64,000 nucleotides of DNA. It comes from a virus. The position numbers and the translations under genes were made by a program. This document shows positions 45,266 through 54,052 of the stretch, in pieces (position 1 is the stretch's first letter; the number at the start of each line of letters is the position of its first letter). Location: positions 111,953 to 175,952 of IMG/VR virus record IMGVR_UViG_3300037258_000514; one strand, 5' to 3'. Below the pieces are notes generated by a model. The model searched no databases, was not told the origin of the DNA, and saw nothing but the letters and a program-made list of their open reading frames with translations.

Positions 45266-45875
45266 TGTAGTAAAGATTAATAAAGATATTCTTAACGTTA
45301 ATCTTACCCCGTATAGAGAATATTTGTCATGGAACACTGCTGCTGAGAAATGGTTCGTTGAAGAAACGCAATACAAGTTACTTAACTTTGTAGCAAAACA
45401 AATTGCATTATTTCCTCATATTATAGAAACTTCGCCCTATATAGCAGATTTAGGAACTCTATATGGAGCATCTGCTCTAGCGCTCGGAGCAGATAATCCT
45501 CATTCATATATTAGAACATACGATATTATAAATCACATTCCTGCCGGCGAACTTTCATGTAAAGATCTTGGAAATATTGCAGTTGTTCATGCTGATTGCT
45601 TACTTCACATAAATGAATTTACAGATGCTGATTTAATCCACTTAGACATTGATCCGCATGATGGTATTCAGGAACAGAGGCTTTTAGACCTACTTATCCG
45701 TAACGATTTTAAAGGCTTACTTATTTGCGATGATATTCACCTTTCAGCATCAATGGAAAGTTTTTGGGATAGAATCAATCTGAAGAAGTTTGATATTACG
45801 CACTTAGGACATTGGTCTGGAACAGGAATAGTTGTATTTAACGATAAAGTACTTGATGTTGAAATAGAGAAATGA
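45243..45875 (+). CDS. SAM-dependent methyltransferase-like protein (210 aa)
   Basis: ATG 45243. 'YIADLGTLYGASALALGADN' is a glycine-poor class I motif I, followed by 'ADLIHLDIDPHDGIQEQR' and 'GLLICDDIHLSASMESF', as in Methyltransf_24-like proteins. It lies among glycosyltransferase genes, so may modify the same glycan. Function inferred. Confidence 0.65.
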   Translation: MPTLTQTSVVKINKDILNVNLTPYREYLSWNTAAEKWFVEETQYKLLNFVAKQIALFPHIIETSPYIADLGTLYGASALALGADNPHSYIRTYDIINHIPAGELSCKDLGNIAVVHADCLLHINEFTDADLIHLDIDPHDGIQEQRLLDLLIRNDFKGLLICDDIHLSASMESFWDRINLKKFDITHLGHWSGTGIVVFNDKVLDVEIEK

Positions 45876-46513
45876 GTTCATCAAAAGCATCAATAGTATC
45901 CATCTACATGGATAACATTCCTGTAGATGTTGTTGAATATCAACGAAGATGTGTAACTAAATTTCTTCCTGAAGGTTGGATATTTACACAGTATAAACAT
46001 ACAACAGGAAATTATTCACATCCAGCGGCACTTGAAAAGTGTTTAGCTAATTGTGAAACAGATGTCGTAGTTTTTCTTGATATTGATTGTATACCGCTTA
46101 ACAAACAAGCTTTAATTACACTCGAAGATAGAGCAAGCAAAGGTATACTAGTAGGTGCCGTTCAAAGAGCAAATCATCTTCAAAACGACGAGCATATTTA
46201 TGTTGGACCATCGTGTCTAGCTTTTTCAAGATCGAAATACTATGATCTTGGAAGTCCGTCGTTTCACGAGACGTTAAGAGGCGACGTTGGAGAAGAACTT
46301 ACTTACAGATGGCAGGAAAGTGGTGCTCCTGTTTTCTTCTTATGGCCTACAAATGTTCAGCGCCCGATGTGGTTATTGAATAATAGACAAAGTTTTGGTT
46401 ACGGCACGACGTTCGGAAATATGTTTTATCACGCATTTTGTATTCGCGAGAATACAACGTATTTCATATCAAAATGTATTGAGATTTTAAATTCGAAGAA
46501 GGAGATGGTATGA
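45872..46513 (+). CDS. glycosyltransferase-like protein (213 aa)
   Basis: GT-A-type protein: 'CETDVVVFLDIDCIPLNKQA' gives the D-x-D motif near residue 72; 'GDVGEELTYRW' could hold the catalytic acid. ATGA overlaps on both sides tie it to its neighbours. Confidence 0.7.
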   Translation: MSSSKASIVSIYMDNIPVDVVEYQRRCVTKFLPEGWIFTQYKHTTGNYSHPAALEKCLANCETDVVVFLDIDCIPLNKQALITLEDRASKGILVGAVQRANHLQNDEHIYVGPSCLAFSRSKYYDLGSPSFHETLRGDVGEELTYRWQESGAPVFFLWPTNVQRPMWLLNNRQSFGYGTTFGNMFYHAFCIRENTTYFISKCIEILNSKKEMV

Positions 46514-48129
46514 GCAATAGACCTGTCACTATTGTTGCGTTAACGAAGTACGCAGAAGTATTAAAAGGGTTTGTAGAATCAGTAGAAAAATTCTGTCCCG
46601 GTATTCCAAGAATATTAGTAACAGACGGACTTCACTATGAAAAAGCATTTAATATTAATGCTTCTCAAGTTACAGGCGTTTGGAATTTTATCCCCGGACC
46701 AGAGAAGTTCTCGATGGCCGGGAACGGAAACCTAGGCTTAAAAGCCGTTCCTAACGATCATGATATTCTATATTGTGGTGATGATATAAGATTCTTGGAA
46801 GAGAATACAATAGAACGGCTGCAAGAAATTGCTTATAAAGACGAGACTGTTGGTCTTCTATCGCCTAGACTTATGGGACGAGCAAGTCCAACACTTGCAA
46901 ATCCGAAATTTGAAATTACATTTGTTAGACCGCTTGAGATGTGGTTCCCTTGTATTTATATCAAGCGTGAAGTTTTAAATAAAGTTGGTTATTTAGATGA
47001 ACGGTTTTCGGATTTTGGTTCAGATGATTTAGACTATTGTATTCGCACGCTACTTGCAGGATATTCGCTAGCAGCGACGCCTCGTGTTGTTGTTCAACAT
47101 GACGCAAGTCCTGAGGGCGGCCCCACAACATTTGTTAAGAACATTGGGATGGATAAGTGGGTTGCGCAAGAAAAAGAATCCTATGCGAAAATTAAAAACA
47201 AGTATGGTGTAGATACAAAAACATTTAATGAATTTCTTTCGACGGGTAATCTAGAACTTCTAAAGACAAATGCTGTTGCTCAGATGCAAATTCCTGATGC
47301 TGTCAAGGAAAAGGCACGTGAAAATATAAAAGGACGTAGTTTGTACATAGCCACCCCTGCTTATGGTGGTATTATGACTACAAACTATGTGGAGTCTTTA
47401 TTAGGACTTCTTAACCTTTGTACTAACATGGGTATTTTTTACGAACTTGGGTTTGTTCGCAATGAGAGTCTTATTACGCGCGCACGTAATAAGATGGTAG
47501 ATGGTTTCATGCGCAAGAGTAAATGCACTGATTTTGTGTTTATCGATGCTGATATAGGTTTTGATCCGCGCGGTGTTCTTTCACTTCTTCTTTATAATGA
47601 GGGTGTGATTGGAGCGCCCTGCGTTAGAAAGAATTTGCGTCTAGATAGAGTCGTAAGAGCTGCACGAAGCAATCCTGATAAGAACTATACGCAGGATGAA
47701 CTTGAATTACTATGCGGTGAATTTGTACTTAACTTTCATCCTGATAACACGCCTTCTTCAATTCAACTCGGGTGTTTACTTGAAGTGAAAGATAGTGGCA
47801 CAGGAATTATGCGGATTAGGCGCGAAGTGTTTGAAAAATTTAGAGAACATTACCCTGAGAAAATGTATGAACCCGCTCATGGTGAAGATGGCGATCCAAT
47901 CTCGCCTATGTGCATGTATTTCCAAGCTGACCTTGATCCGGATAGTGCTAAATACACTACCAGTGGTCTACCTATTTATATTAGTGAGGATTATGGTTTC
48001 TGTCGCGATTGTCGTAATATGGGAACTAAAATTTACATCGCGCCTTGGATAAATACAACGCACATGGGTAGTTATTTGTTTAGAGGTAATATGTCAAGTG
48101 TAAGTGCTGCTAAAGGTACAATAAGATAA
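46510..48129 (+). CDS. two-domain glycosyltransferase (539 aa)
   Basis: N-terminal GT2-like domain (1-250) with 'DILYCGDDIRFLEENTIERL' and 'FGSDDLDYCIR'. The C-terminal domain (about 275-539) starts 'SLYIATPAYGGIMTTNYVES' and has 'DFVFIDADIGFDPRGVL', a second D-x-D site. Looks like a fusion of two transferases, able to add two sugars or polymerise. Confidence 0.75.
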   Translation: MSNRPVTIVALTKYAEVLKGFVESVEKFCPGIPRILVTDGLHYEKAFNINASQVTGVWNFIPGPEKFSMAGNGNLGLKAVPNDHDILYCGDDIRFLEENTIERLQEIAYKDETVGLLSPRLMGRASPTLANPKFEITFVRPLEMWFPCIYIKREVLNKVGYLDERFSDFGSDDLDYCIRTLLAGYSLAATPRVVVQHDASPEGGPTTFVKNIGMDKWVAQEKESYAKIKNKYGVDTKTFNEFLSTGNLELLKTNAVAQMQIPDAVKEKARENIKGRSLYIATPAYGGIMTTNYVESLLGLLNLCTNMGIFYELGFVRNESLITRARNKMVDGFMRKSKCTDFVFIDADIGFDPRGVLSLLLYNEGVIGAPCVRKNLRLDRVVRAARSNPDKNYTQDELELLCGEFVLNFHPDNTPSSIQLGCLLEVKDSGTGIMRIRREVFEKFREHYPEKMYEPAHGEDGDPISPMCMYFQADLDPDSAKYTTSGLPIYISEDYGFCRDCRNMGTKIYIAPWINTTHMGSYLFRGNMSSVSAAKGTIR

Positions 48130-48455
48130 TGTCTGCTACGGATATTATTTTTGCGCCTGTTGGTTGGATAGCTTGGATTCTTTCACTGCCTGTTGAAATA
48201 TTTTCTTTCATCGTAAAAAAGGTAAGGAAGCCTTACGATCCTGAGCGAGAAGTATGCTATGCCTGTGGTTTTAAAGGTGATGCGGGAACAGATAGAAAAT
48301 CTTGTGTTATATGGTTCGACGATAGTGTACAAGGTGGTCCTGCTCTACGACATGATTGTTTTCGTTGCGGAGCGCGTCATTGGACCAAACTTTTTGTGCC
48401 TGCAGGTAAGTGGTATAGAAGCCCGCTACCGTCACCGCCTGAGGGAGAAAAATAA
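48129..48455 (+). CDS. membrane-anchored zinc-ribbon protein (108 aa)
   Basis: Hydrophobic N-terminus (IIFAPVGWIAWILSLPVEIF) followed by 'VCYACGFKGD' and 'DCFRCGARHW', a four-cysteine ribbon. Late operon, TAATG overlap with the preceding gene. Confidence 0.65.
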   Translation: MSATDIIFAPVGWIAWILSLPVEIFSFIVKKVRKPYDPEREVCYACGFKGDAGTDRKSCVIWFDDSVQGGPALRHDCFRCGARHWTKLFVPAGKWYRSPLPSPPEGEK

Positions 48456-48640
48456 TGGCTGCATGGCAAACATGTACATTTAAGCTTGTCGATAGTACAA
48501 CAGTTACGAAGACGCTCACATCGCTTGATGCAAATACACAACAGTTGTTTGTACAACAAATTCCTCGTAACGGTGGATTTTTTGATGATAGCGGCGTTTT
48601 CCATCCGAGTAGCGCAATAGTTTCAATTGTCTTAACATGA
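48455..48640 (+). CDS. hypothetical protein (61 aa)
   Basis: Thr/Ser-rich beta protein; TAATGG overlap with the upstream stop. No recognised family. Confidence 0.6.
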   Translation: MAAWQTCTFKLVDSTTVTKTLTSLDANTQQLFVQQIPRNGGFFDDSGVFHPSSAIVSIVLT

Positions 48641-48682
48641 TAGTTTATCTATATCAAACTGAATCAATAACACTTTCATAAT

Positions 48683-50308
48683 ATGTCAAAGAGTCCACTT
48701 TTTGGTCCGGTTATTAGACAACTAGGGCCGCTAGTAAACGCTGTGAACAGCGCGAGAACCTCTATATATAAGCCTCCGCAGACAACAATCGCAGGCTTAG
48801 ATGATAGTGGAGCACTATGGCCTAACCCATTACAACCTGTTACGCCAATGGGGCCGCCAAAGGCTCAGCCACTTACATTTCCTTTTGAGTGGGGCAGAAA
48901 CATCATATTCACTCCGCGCGATGATGCGGAGTATTCAGCGGCAGAACTTCGTTATCTCTCTTCTTATCCTCTAGCCAGGATATGTATTGAAAATAACAAA
49001 GATATGATGACTAAGATGCCCTATCGTATCCAACTCAAACCTCTTCCTGGTGAAACAAGCAAGGCGAGAGCTGTAAGAGGAAAAAACGATAAAAACTTAC
49101 GCTGGCTAACTGATTTCTTTGCAAGACCTAATCCACGCCAAAATTGGCAAGAATTTTTAAGACGCGTTCTTGAAGATATGCTAGTTATAGATGCAGCTTC
49201 AATCTATATTGAACGCGATAAAGCGGGAAAGGTAATAGCGTTAGAGTGGATTGAAGGTGCGGGAATAACTTGTCTTGTAAATGAACGCGGTCTTCCTCCT
49301 CTACCACCAAGTCCCGCGTATCAGCAGTTATGGGAAGGCTATCCTAGATTAGACTTTACAACAGAACAGTTAATTTATCGACCAAGGAATATTGTTCCAA
49401 GGGGAACTCAATCTTCGTACTTGTATGGAATGTCGCCGACTGAACAAGTTGCAAAAGAGATAAAAATTGGAATGGCGCGCTTACAATTTATCTGGGATTT
49501 TTACAGAGAAGGATCAATTCCTGGAATGATTCATTTCGTGCCTCCCGGTATTTCTGTTACAAAGATCCAGGAAGCACAACAATATCTTGATGCAGCGTAT
49601 AGTGGCAATCTTGCTAAGCGGAGGAAACTACAACTTATTCAAGGGTGGCAAGAAAATGGTCACACAGAACAAGTATTACAACCAAAAGAGCCTGTACTTG
49701 CGGACGCCTATGATGAAACGCACACCAGAAAAATTTGTTTTGCTTATGGGACCAGTCCACAACGTTTGATGCGCCAAATGAATAGAGCTTCTGCTGAACA
49801 GGCTCAGGTTGCAGCTGAAGAAGAGGGAACACTTCCTTGGATGGAATGGTTAAAAGGTTTAGTAGATACACTTATTCAACAGGTTTTAGCGTTACCTGAT
49901 TATGAGTTTGTATTTGATCCATTTCATGAAATGGATCGAGTAAAGCAATCTACTGCTGATGAGAAAGATGTTGATAATGGGATTTACACGAGAAATGAGA
50001 TCCGCGAACGAAGAGGCGATGATCCTCGACCTGAAGCTGCTGCCGATCAACTCGGCGTAAAGACAGCTCAAGGCGTAATACCTTTAGGACAGATTTTGCA
50101 ACCTACAACTGCTGCTGGTACAGGGAAAGGACCATTTCCGGCAGCAAAGTCTCTTACAGCGTCTGTAGAGAAAACTAATGGACATACAACATGGGCTACA
50201 TGCGAACAGCATCGGGGAAGCTATCCTAGAACACATTGTAGAAATTGTGTTCAAGCTGAACTATCAAGATTAAATCTTTCTGCAGGATCTTACGATATCC
50301 ATATCTAA
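48683..50308 (+). CDS. portal protein
   Basis: 541 residues, HK97/SPP1-type portal layout: 'LARICIENNKDMMTKMPYRI' near residue 95, 'LEDMLVIDAASIYIERDKAG' near residue 165, 'YGMSPTEQVAKEIKIGM' near residue 250, and 'RGDDPRPEAAADQLG' near residue 445. The C-terminus adds TCEQH...HCRNCVQAEL, a C-x2-H-x8-C-x2-C knuckle. Forms the dodecameric DNA channel at the head vertex. Confidence 0.9.
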   Translation: MSKSPLFGPVIRQLGPLVNAVNSARTSIYKPPQTTIAGLDDSGALWPNPLQPVTPMGPPKAQPLTFPFEWGRNIIFTPRDDAEYSAAELRYLSSYPLARICIENNKDMMTKMPYRIQLKPLPGETSKARAVRGKNDKNLRWLTDFFARPNPRQNWQEFLRRVLEDMLVIDAASIYIERDKAGKVIALEWIEGAGITCLVNERGLPPLPPSPAYQQLWEGYPRLDFTTEQLIYRPRNIVPRGTQSSYLYGMSPTEQVAKEIKIGMARLQFIWDFYREGSIPGMIHFVPPGISVTKIQEAQQYLDAAYSGNLAKRRKLQLIQGWQENGHTEQVLQPKEPVLADAYDETHTRKICFAYGTSPQRLMRQMNRASAEQAQVAAEEEGTLPWMEWLKGLVDTLIQQVLALPDYEFVFDPFHEMDRVKQSTADEKDVDNGIYTRNEIRERRGDDPRPEAAADQLGVKTAQGVIPLGQILQPTTAAGTGKGPFPAAKSLTASVEKTNGHTTWATCEQHRGSYPRTHCRNCVQAELSRLNLSAGSYDIHI

Positions 50309-50309
50309 T

Positions 50310-50501
50310 ATGGCTTTTCCTTCGCCCGATGAACTTATTGCAGCAGGATGTAAAGTTGTTCGTGTTGGTAATAGAGAAATTATAACTGGTCCATCAGAAT
50401 TGCTTCGTCAGCTTATGAATGTGAAAAGTCCGAATGAAACGATGAAGAAAAGTTTAGATGCAGGTTTTGAAGAATTTATGAATGAAATAGGTGTTAAGTA
50501 G
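50310..50501 (+). CDS. hypothetical protein (63 aa)
   Basis: Opens with 'AFPSPDELIAAGCKVVRVGN'. Fits between portal and MuF-type genes; no recognised family. Confidence 0.6.
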   Translation: MAFPSPDELIAAGCKVVRVGNREIITGPSELLRQLMNVKSPNETMKKSLDAGFEEFMNEIGVK

Positions 50502-51452
50502 ATGCCGGTTTTTTCGTTCGCTGAACTCGACGTTAGAAATCATTGTTCAAATCACCATTATAGAATGATCGGCTGCCTTGATTGTGAAAGTCTAGAAGAA
50601 CTAGATTCGTTTTTAAAGACCGATGTCGAATCAATTTTGCACGAGAATAGAATAGACTTTAATAGATTTTTACGTAAGCAAGGACTGGTTCAGTTAAAGA
50701 TCGACATTGGAAAGAACGCTAATCCAAAAGTACAATTAATTCGTCAACAGTTGAGTAGAGTCTTTGCTGTGTTCTTCGCCAGAGCTAAAAATAAGGCAGC
50801 AAATGCTGTAGAAGAAGAAACAAAAAAACTTGGTAAGAAGTTAACAAACAAAGAAAAACTTGCTGCACTGGCGTTTATAGCAATTCAGTGGCAAGAACTC
50901 CTTGACGGTGTCTATCTTGATCTATTGGCTGCTGCGCAACTTGGGATCGAAGAAGGATTAACACAGTTGGGAATTACTGACGATGTAGATAAAGCTGATC
51001 TGCTTCAGCAAGCAGAAACTTATGCGAAAGAGCGCTCTGCTGAGATGATCGGGCTTGAATATGTTGGAAATAATTTACTTGAAAATCCTGTAGCAAATTT
51101 TGTTATTTCTGAAACTACAAAAGATGATCTTATAGATGTTGTTGATCGCGCTGTAGAAGAGGAACTAACGCTTGAACAACTTCAAACAATGATTAGAACA
51201 GCGGCGACGTTTAGTGATCTTCGTGCAACGCTGATTGCTAATAACGAAGTAGCATTAGCTCAAGTGAATCTTCATTTAAAAACATGGAGAAAGTTTGGAG
51301 TGAAGAATGTAAATGTTGAGTTAAGTTCGTTGCATAGTGTTGTAGATGAATGTGATGAAATTGTAGCAGGCGGCCCTTACGCAATATCAAACGTTCCTAT
51401 TATTCCTGCTCATCCGAATTGCATGTGTACAATAGTAGGCGTAGAAGAATAA
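50502..51452 (+). CDS. MuF/SPP1 gp7-type head morphogenesis protein
   Basis: 316 residues. The N-terminus carries 'NHCSNHHYRMIGCLDCESLE', a C-x2-H-x6-C-x2-C knuckle. The helical body ends in 'SSLHSVVDECDEIVAGG' and 'PAHPNCMCTIVG', the typical D-E-C...H-P-N-C-x-C terminus of phage head morphogenesis proteins. Likely a minor head protein bound to the portal. Confidence 0.85.
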   Translation: MPVFSFAELDVRNHCSNHHYRMIGCLDCESLEELDSFLKTDVESILHENRIDFNRFLRKQGLVQLKIDIGKNANPKVQLIRQQLSRVFAVFFARAKNKAANAVEEETKKLGKKLTNKEKLAALAFIAIQWQELLDGVYLDLLAAAQLGIEEGLTQLGITDDVDKADLLQQAETYAKERSAEMIGLEYVGNNLLENPVANFVISETTKDDLIDVVDRAVEEELTLEQLQTMIRTAATFSDLRATLIANNEVALAQVNLHLKTWRKFGVKNVNVELSSLHSVVDECDEIVAGGPYAISNVPIIPAHPNCMCTIVGVEE

Positions 51453-51479
51453 TAAGGAGATAAAATATCAATAGCAGCG

Positions 51480-51725
51480 ATGGCAACTGAAGTTTTTCTT
51501 GCTGAGGCTGTTCCTAATCCCTCTGCAAGTCAACCAAGTTTAACTAATGGAAATGCAAATTTAGCAAATACTCCTCCTGCTACAGGAGCAATTACTGTTC
51601 CTCAATCACCTTCAGGTGCTGTAGTTACAAATACAGGACGAAGCACTGAAGCTACATATACTTATATGGCGACATCACTGAATATCCTAAACGTTGGAAC
51701 AACACCTCCAGCTGCGAAAAATTAA
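51480..51725 (+). CDS. hypothetical protein (81 aa)
   Basis: Ser/Thr/Asn/Pro-rich; contains PQSPSGAVVTN, echoing QPQSPSGLTVTTK at the end of the next protein. AAGGAG lies upstream. Possibly a virion or secreted surface protein. Confidence 0.55.
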   Translation: MATEVFLAEAVPNPSASQPSLTNGNANLANTPPATGAITVPQSPSGAVVTNTGRSTEATYTYMATSLNILNVGTTPPAAKN

Positions 51726-51734
51726 GAGGAAAAC

Positions 51735-52082
51735 ATGAAGAAAAAGTTTTTACTTATCTATATTGTATTTTGTTCGACGTTAGTATTTGCACAACATTCT
51801 GCAATATTGTCGTGGACTAACTTGGGAAGTTACACAGGCAACAACGTCTATAGAGGAACAGTTTCAGGCGGACCATATACAAAAATCGCAACGTTAACAT
51901 CGCCTGCAACAACTTATACAGATAATAGTGTTGTCGCCTTAACAACATATTATTATGTTGTTAGTTCTACATGTACTACATGTAGTCCATCAGAATCAGG
52001 TTTTTCGAATGAGGTTAAAGCTATTATTCCCGGTGATGCTCAACCTCAATCACCTTCAGGTCTTACAGTTACAACGAAATGA
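51735..52082 (+). CDS. secreted Fn3-like protein (115 aa)
   Basis: Signal peptide (MKKKFLLIYIVFCSTLVFAQ), then a fibronectin-III-like domain ('SAILSWTNLGSYTGNNVYRG ... YYYVVSS...SGFSNEV'). Such mini-proteins are typical of cell-surface adhesion modules in bacteria. Coupled to the next gene by ATGA overlap. Confidence 0.7.
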   Translation: MKKKFLLIYIVFCSTLVFAQHSAILSWTNLGSYTGNNVYRGTVSGGPYTKIATLTSPATTYTDNSVVALTTYYYVVSSTCTTCSPSESGFSNEVKAIIPGDAQPQSPSGLTVTTK

Positions 52083-52363
52083 ACATAATAATTCATCTTA
52101 TCATTGCTTTATCACTTTTTGGTGGAGCAAAGCATAAAGCGGTGCTAAATTGGGTTGCAAGTCCTTCACAAGGCGTTGTATATCGCGTATACAGGGGACC
52201 GCATCTTGGTCCCTATGTACGCGTAGCTGCCGGAATAATTAAAACAACATATACAGATAGCGGTAATAAAGGACAGATTTTTTGTTATGTCGTAAGTGCT
52301 TACGATCAGAAAAAGCAGGAAGAATCTAAATACTCAAACGAAGCCTGTGGAACGATACAATGA
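52079..52363 (+). CDS. secreted Fn3-like protein (94 aa)
   Basis: Short hydrophobic leader, then 'KAVLNWVASPSQGVVYRVYR' and 'IFCYVVSAYDQ...ESKYSNEACG', an Fn3-like domain. A shorter relative of the preceding gene. Confidence 0.65.
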   Translation: MNIIIHLIIALSLFGGAKHKAVLNWVASPSQGVVYRVYRGPHLGPYVRVAAGIIKTTYTDSGNKGQIFCYVVSAYDQKKQEESKYSNEACGTIQ

Positions 52364-52869
52364 CTATAGAGGAAATCACCTCGAATTTTGGGGATATAAC
52401 AAAGTATGATGTATATGCTCTAATTTTGTTAGCATTTTTTGCATTGATAGTTCATCAAATTCTTAAACGAGTAGTTTTCCCTTCATTTGAAACTTTTAGT
52501 GGAACAGTAGCCTTACTAAATAGTAAAGGCGGAATTATTTTTGTTCTTCTTATACTTTGGATTATCTCATTCGGTGTAAGTATAGCATTTGGATGGTGGA
52601 TAATAGTAAAAGGAATTAGCCCGCAAAACGCTTTAGTTATGGTTCTTATTTCCTGGTTAACAGGACAAGCGTGGGGAAATGCAAACGGTGCTTTACTTAA
52701 AACGATGACAGGAGAAGAACCCGCAAAACAAGGATCTTCATCATCGATATCTACTACAACAAGCACATCAACAGTCGTTGCGCCAAAACCTGTTGATGTC
52801 GTAGATAAACAGTTACAAATTACCGCAGATCTTGTAAAAGATGCTAGCACTCCATCATCGACGAGTTAA
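52360..52869 (+). CDS. three-helix membrane protein, holin candidate (169 aa)
   Basis: Three hydrophobic segments (about 20-38, 58-85 and 90-108) and a Ser/Thr-rich tail. It precedes the PAS, XhlA-like and L,D-transpeptidase-like genes, a lysis-cassette-like setting. Holin function is inferred. Confidence 0.55.
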   Translation: MTIEEITSNFGDITKYDVYALILLAFFALIVHQILKRVVFPSFETFSGTVALLNSKGGIIFVLLILWIISFGVSIAFGWWIIVKGISPQNALVMVLISWLTGQAWGNANGALLKTMTGEEPAKQGSSSSISTTTSTSTVVAPKPVDVVDKQLQITADLVKDASTPSSTS

Positions 52870-52890
52870 ACTGAGGAGAATTAAGCGTCT

Positions 52891-53316
52891 ATGCCTTTGC
52901 GATCATATATTGATAAACTTGAGACGTTAACTCCTATACTGGAGGACACAGAAAATAAAAGACAAAAAGTACTAGATTTCATGCGTCATGCACCATGTAT
53001 TTGTTTTTTGAAGAATGCAGATACAGGAAAATATGAATTCGCAAACGCAGCGATGTGTGAAGCGCTCAACAAGACTGAAAATGAAGTTATTGGTAAAACA
53101 GATTATGAACTGCTCTCGTTAGACGAAGCTAAAATCTCAACAAATCATGATCTCGAAGTTTTGGCAGAGAAAAAGGAATTGATTACAATAAGAAAAGTTA
53201 AAGGAAAAGTTTATCTTGTAGCAAAATTCCTCGTAGTTAATGGAGGGACATCAATAGGCGGGTTTGGAATAGAGTTTCCTGAAAATTTTAAACTAGTTTA
53301 TAGCAAGGAGGAGTAA
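52891..53316 (+). CDS. single PAS-domain protein (141 aa)
   Basis: 'CICFLKNADTGKYEFANAAM' then 'CEALNKTENEVIGKTDYELL' and 'LITIRKVKGKVYLVAKFLVV' is a PAS fold with the N-terminal helix pair. No kinase or output domain. GGAG upstream of the ATG. A lone PAS domain in a phage late operon is unusual; it may sense or bind a ligand, or be a structural adaptor. Confidence 0.75.
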   Translation: MPLRSYIDKLETLTPILEDTENKRQKVLDFMRHAPCICFLKNADTGKYEFANAAMCEALNKTENEVIGKTDYELLSLDEAKISTNHDLEVLAEKKELITIRKVKGKVYLVAKFLVVNGGTSIGGFGIEFPENFKLVYSKEE

Positions 53317-53323
53317 CTACAAT

Positions 53324-53611
53324 ATGACCCGCCCCGACTCCCAGCTTAACTTAACAGAGGCGAATAGTTGGTCAGAGTATCGAAGATTAGTTACGCAAGG
53401 ATTAAAGGATTTAGATGACGATATAAAGACACAGAAAAGAGAATGTGATCAAGTTATGCGCGATCTTGCAGAACGCTTTGAACAAATGCGCTTGCAGATG
53501 ACAGTAGATATTACTACACTAAAAACAAAGGCAGGATTATGGGGAGGAATAATAGGTGCTGTTGTTGCTTTCCTAACTGTTTTTGTGACTGAAGCTGTTA
53601 TAAAGAAATAA
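53324..53611 (+). CDS. XhlA-like coiled-coil membrane protein (95 aa)
   Basis: Charged coiled coil (20-65) then one C-terminal transmembrane helix (GLWGGIIGAVVAFLTVFVTE), as in the haemolysin XhlA/holin-partner family. Directly upstream of the cell-wall enzyme gene. Confidence 0.65.
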   Translation: MTRPDSQLNLTEANSWSEYRRLVTQGLKDLDDDIKTQKRECDQVMRDLAERFEQMRLQMTVDITTLKTKAGLWGGIIGAVVAFLTVFVTEAVIKK

Positions 53612-53614
53612 GCT

Positions 53615-54052
53615 ATGTGGACATACGAACAACTAACAGGGCGCCTTAGAGATGCAAATCTTAATCTGATAGGTGTTGGATATGCTGGAAGAGATTTCTT
53701 TCCGGTCGGAGTTTTTGTGGGAGGTAAGAATAATCCTGAGAAAGAGAATCTCAAAGACATTGGTCCTCTTCCTGCAGGTATTTACACAGCAACAGCACTA
53801 CATGAAGATGATCCTATAGTGGGAAAGTACGCGATTAAATTAGAACCAGATCCTGCAACAAGAGCAAAGATAATTTCATATGGAAGACAGCCTGATACAT
53901 TTTTCATGCATGGAGATTCATTTACGCATCCTGGACAAGCTTCGGACGGGTGCATCGTTCAAGCACATGATGTAAGAGTTACGTTTTGGACAAGCACGGA
54001 TCATGATATTCAAGTTATAAATAGTGAGACTACATCAGATGCCATATCGTGA
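53615..54052 (+). CDS. L,D-transpeptidase-like cell-wall enzyme (DUF2778/Tlde1-like)
   Basis: 145 residues without signal peptide. 'IGPLPAGIYTATAL' and 'FMHGDSFTHPGQASDGCIVQ' contain a His and a S/D-x-G-C catalytic motif as in L,D-transpeptidase folds and the DUF2778 effector Tlde1. Its place after holin-like genes suggests it serves as, or with, the endolysin. Confidence 0.65.
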   Translation: MWTYEQLTGRLRDANLNLIGVGYAGRDFFPVGVFVGGKNNPEKENLKDIGPLPAGIYTATALHEDDPIVGKYAIKLEPDPATRAKIISYGRQPDTFFMHGDSFTHPGQASDGCIVQAHDVRVTFWTSTDHDIQVINSETTSDAIS

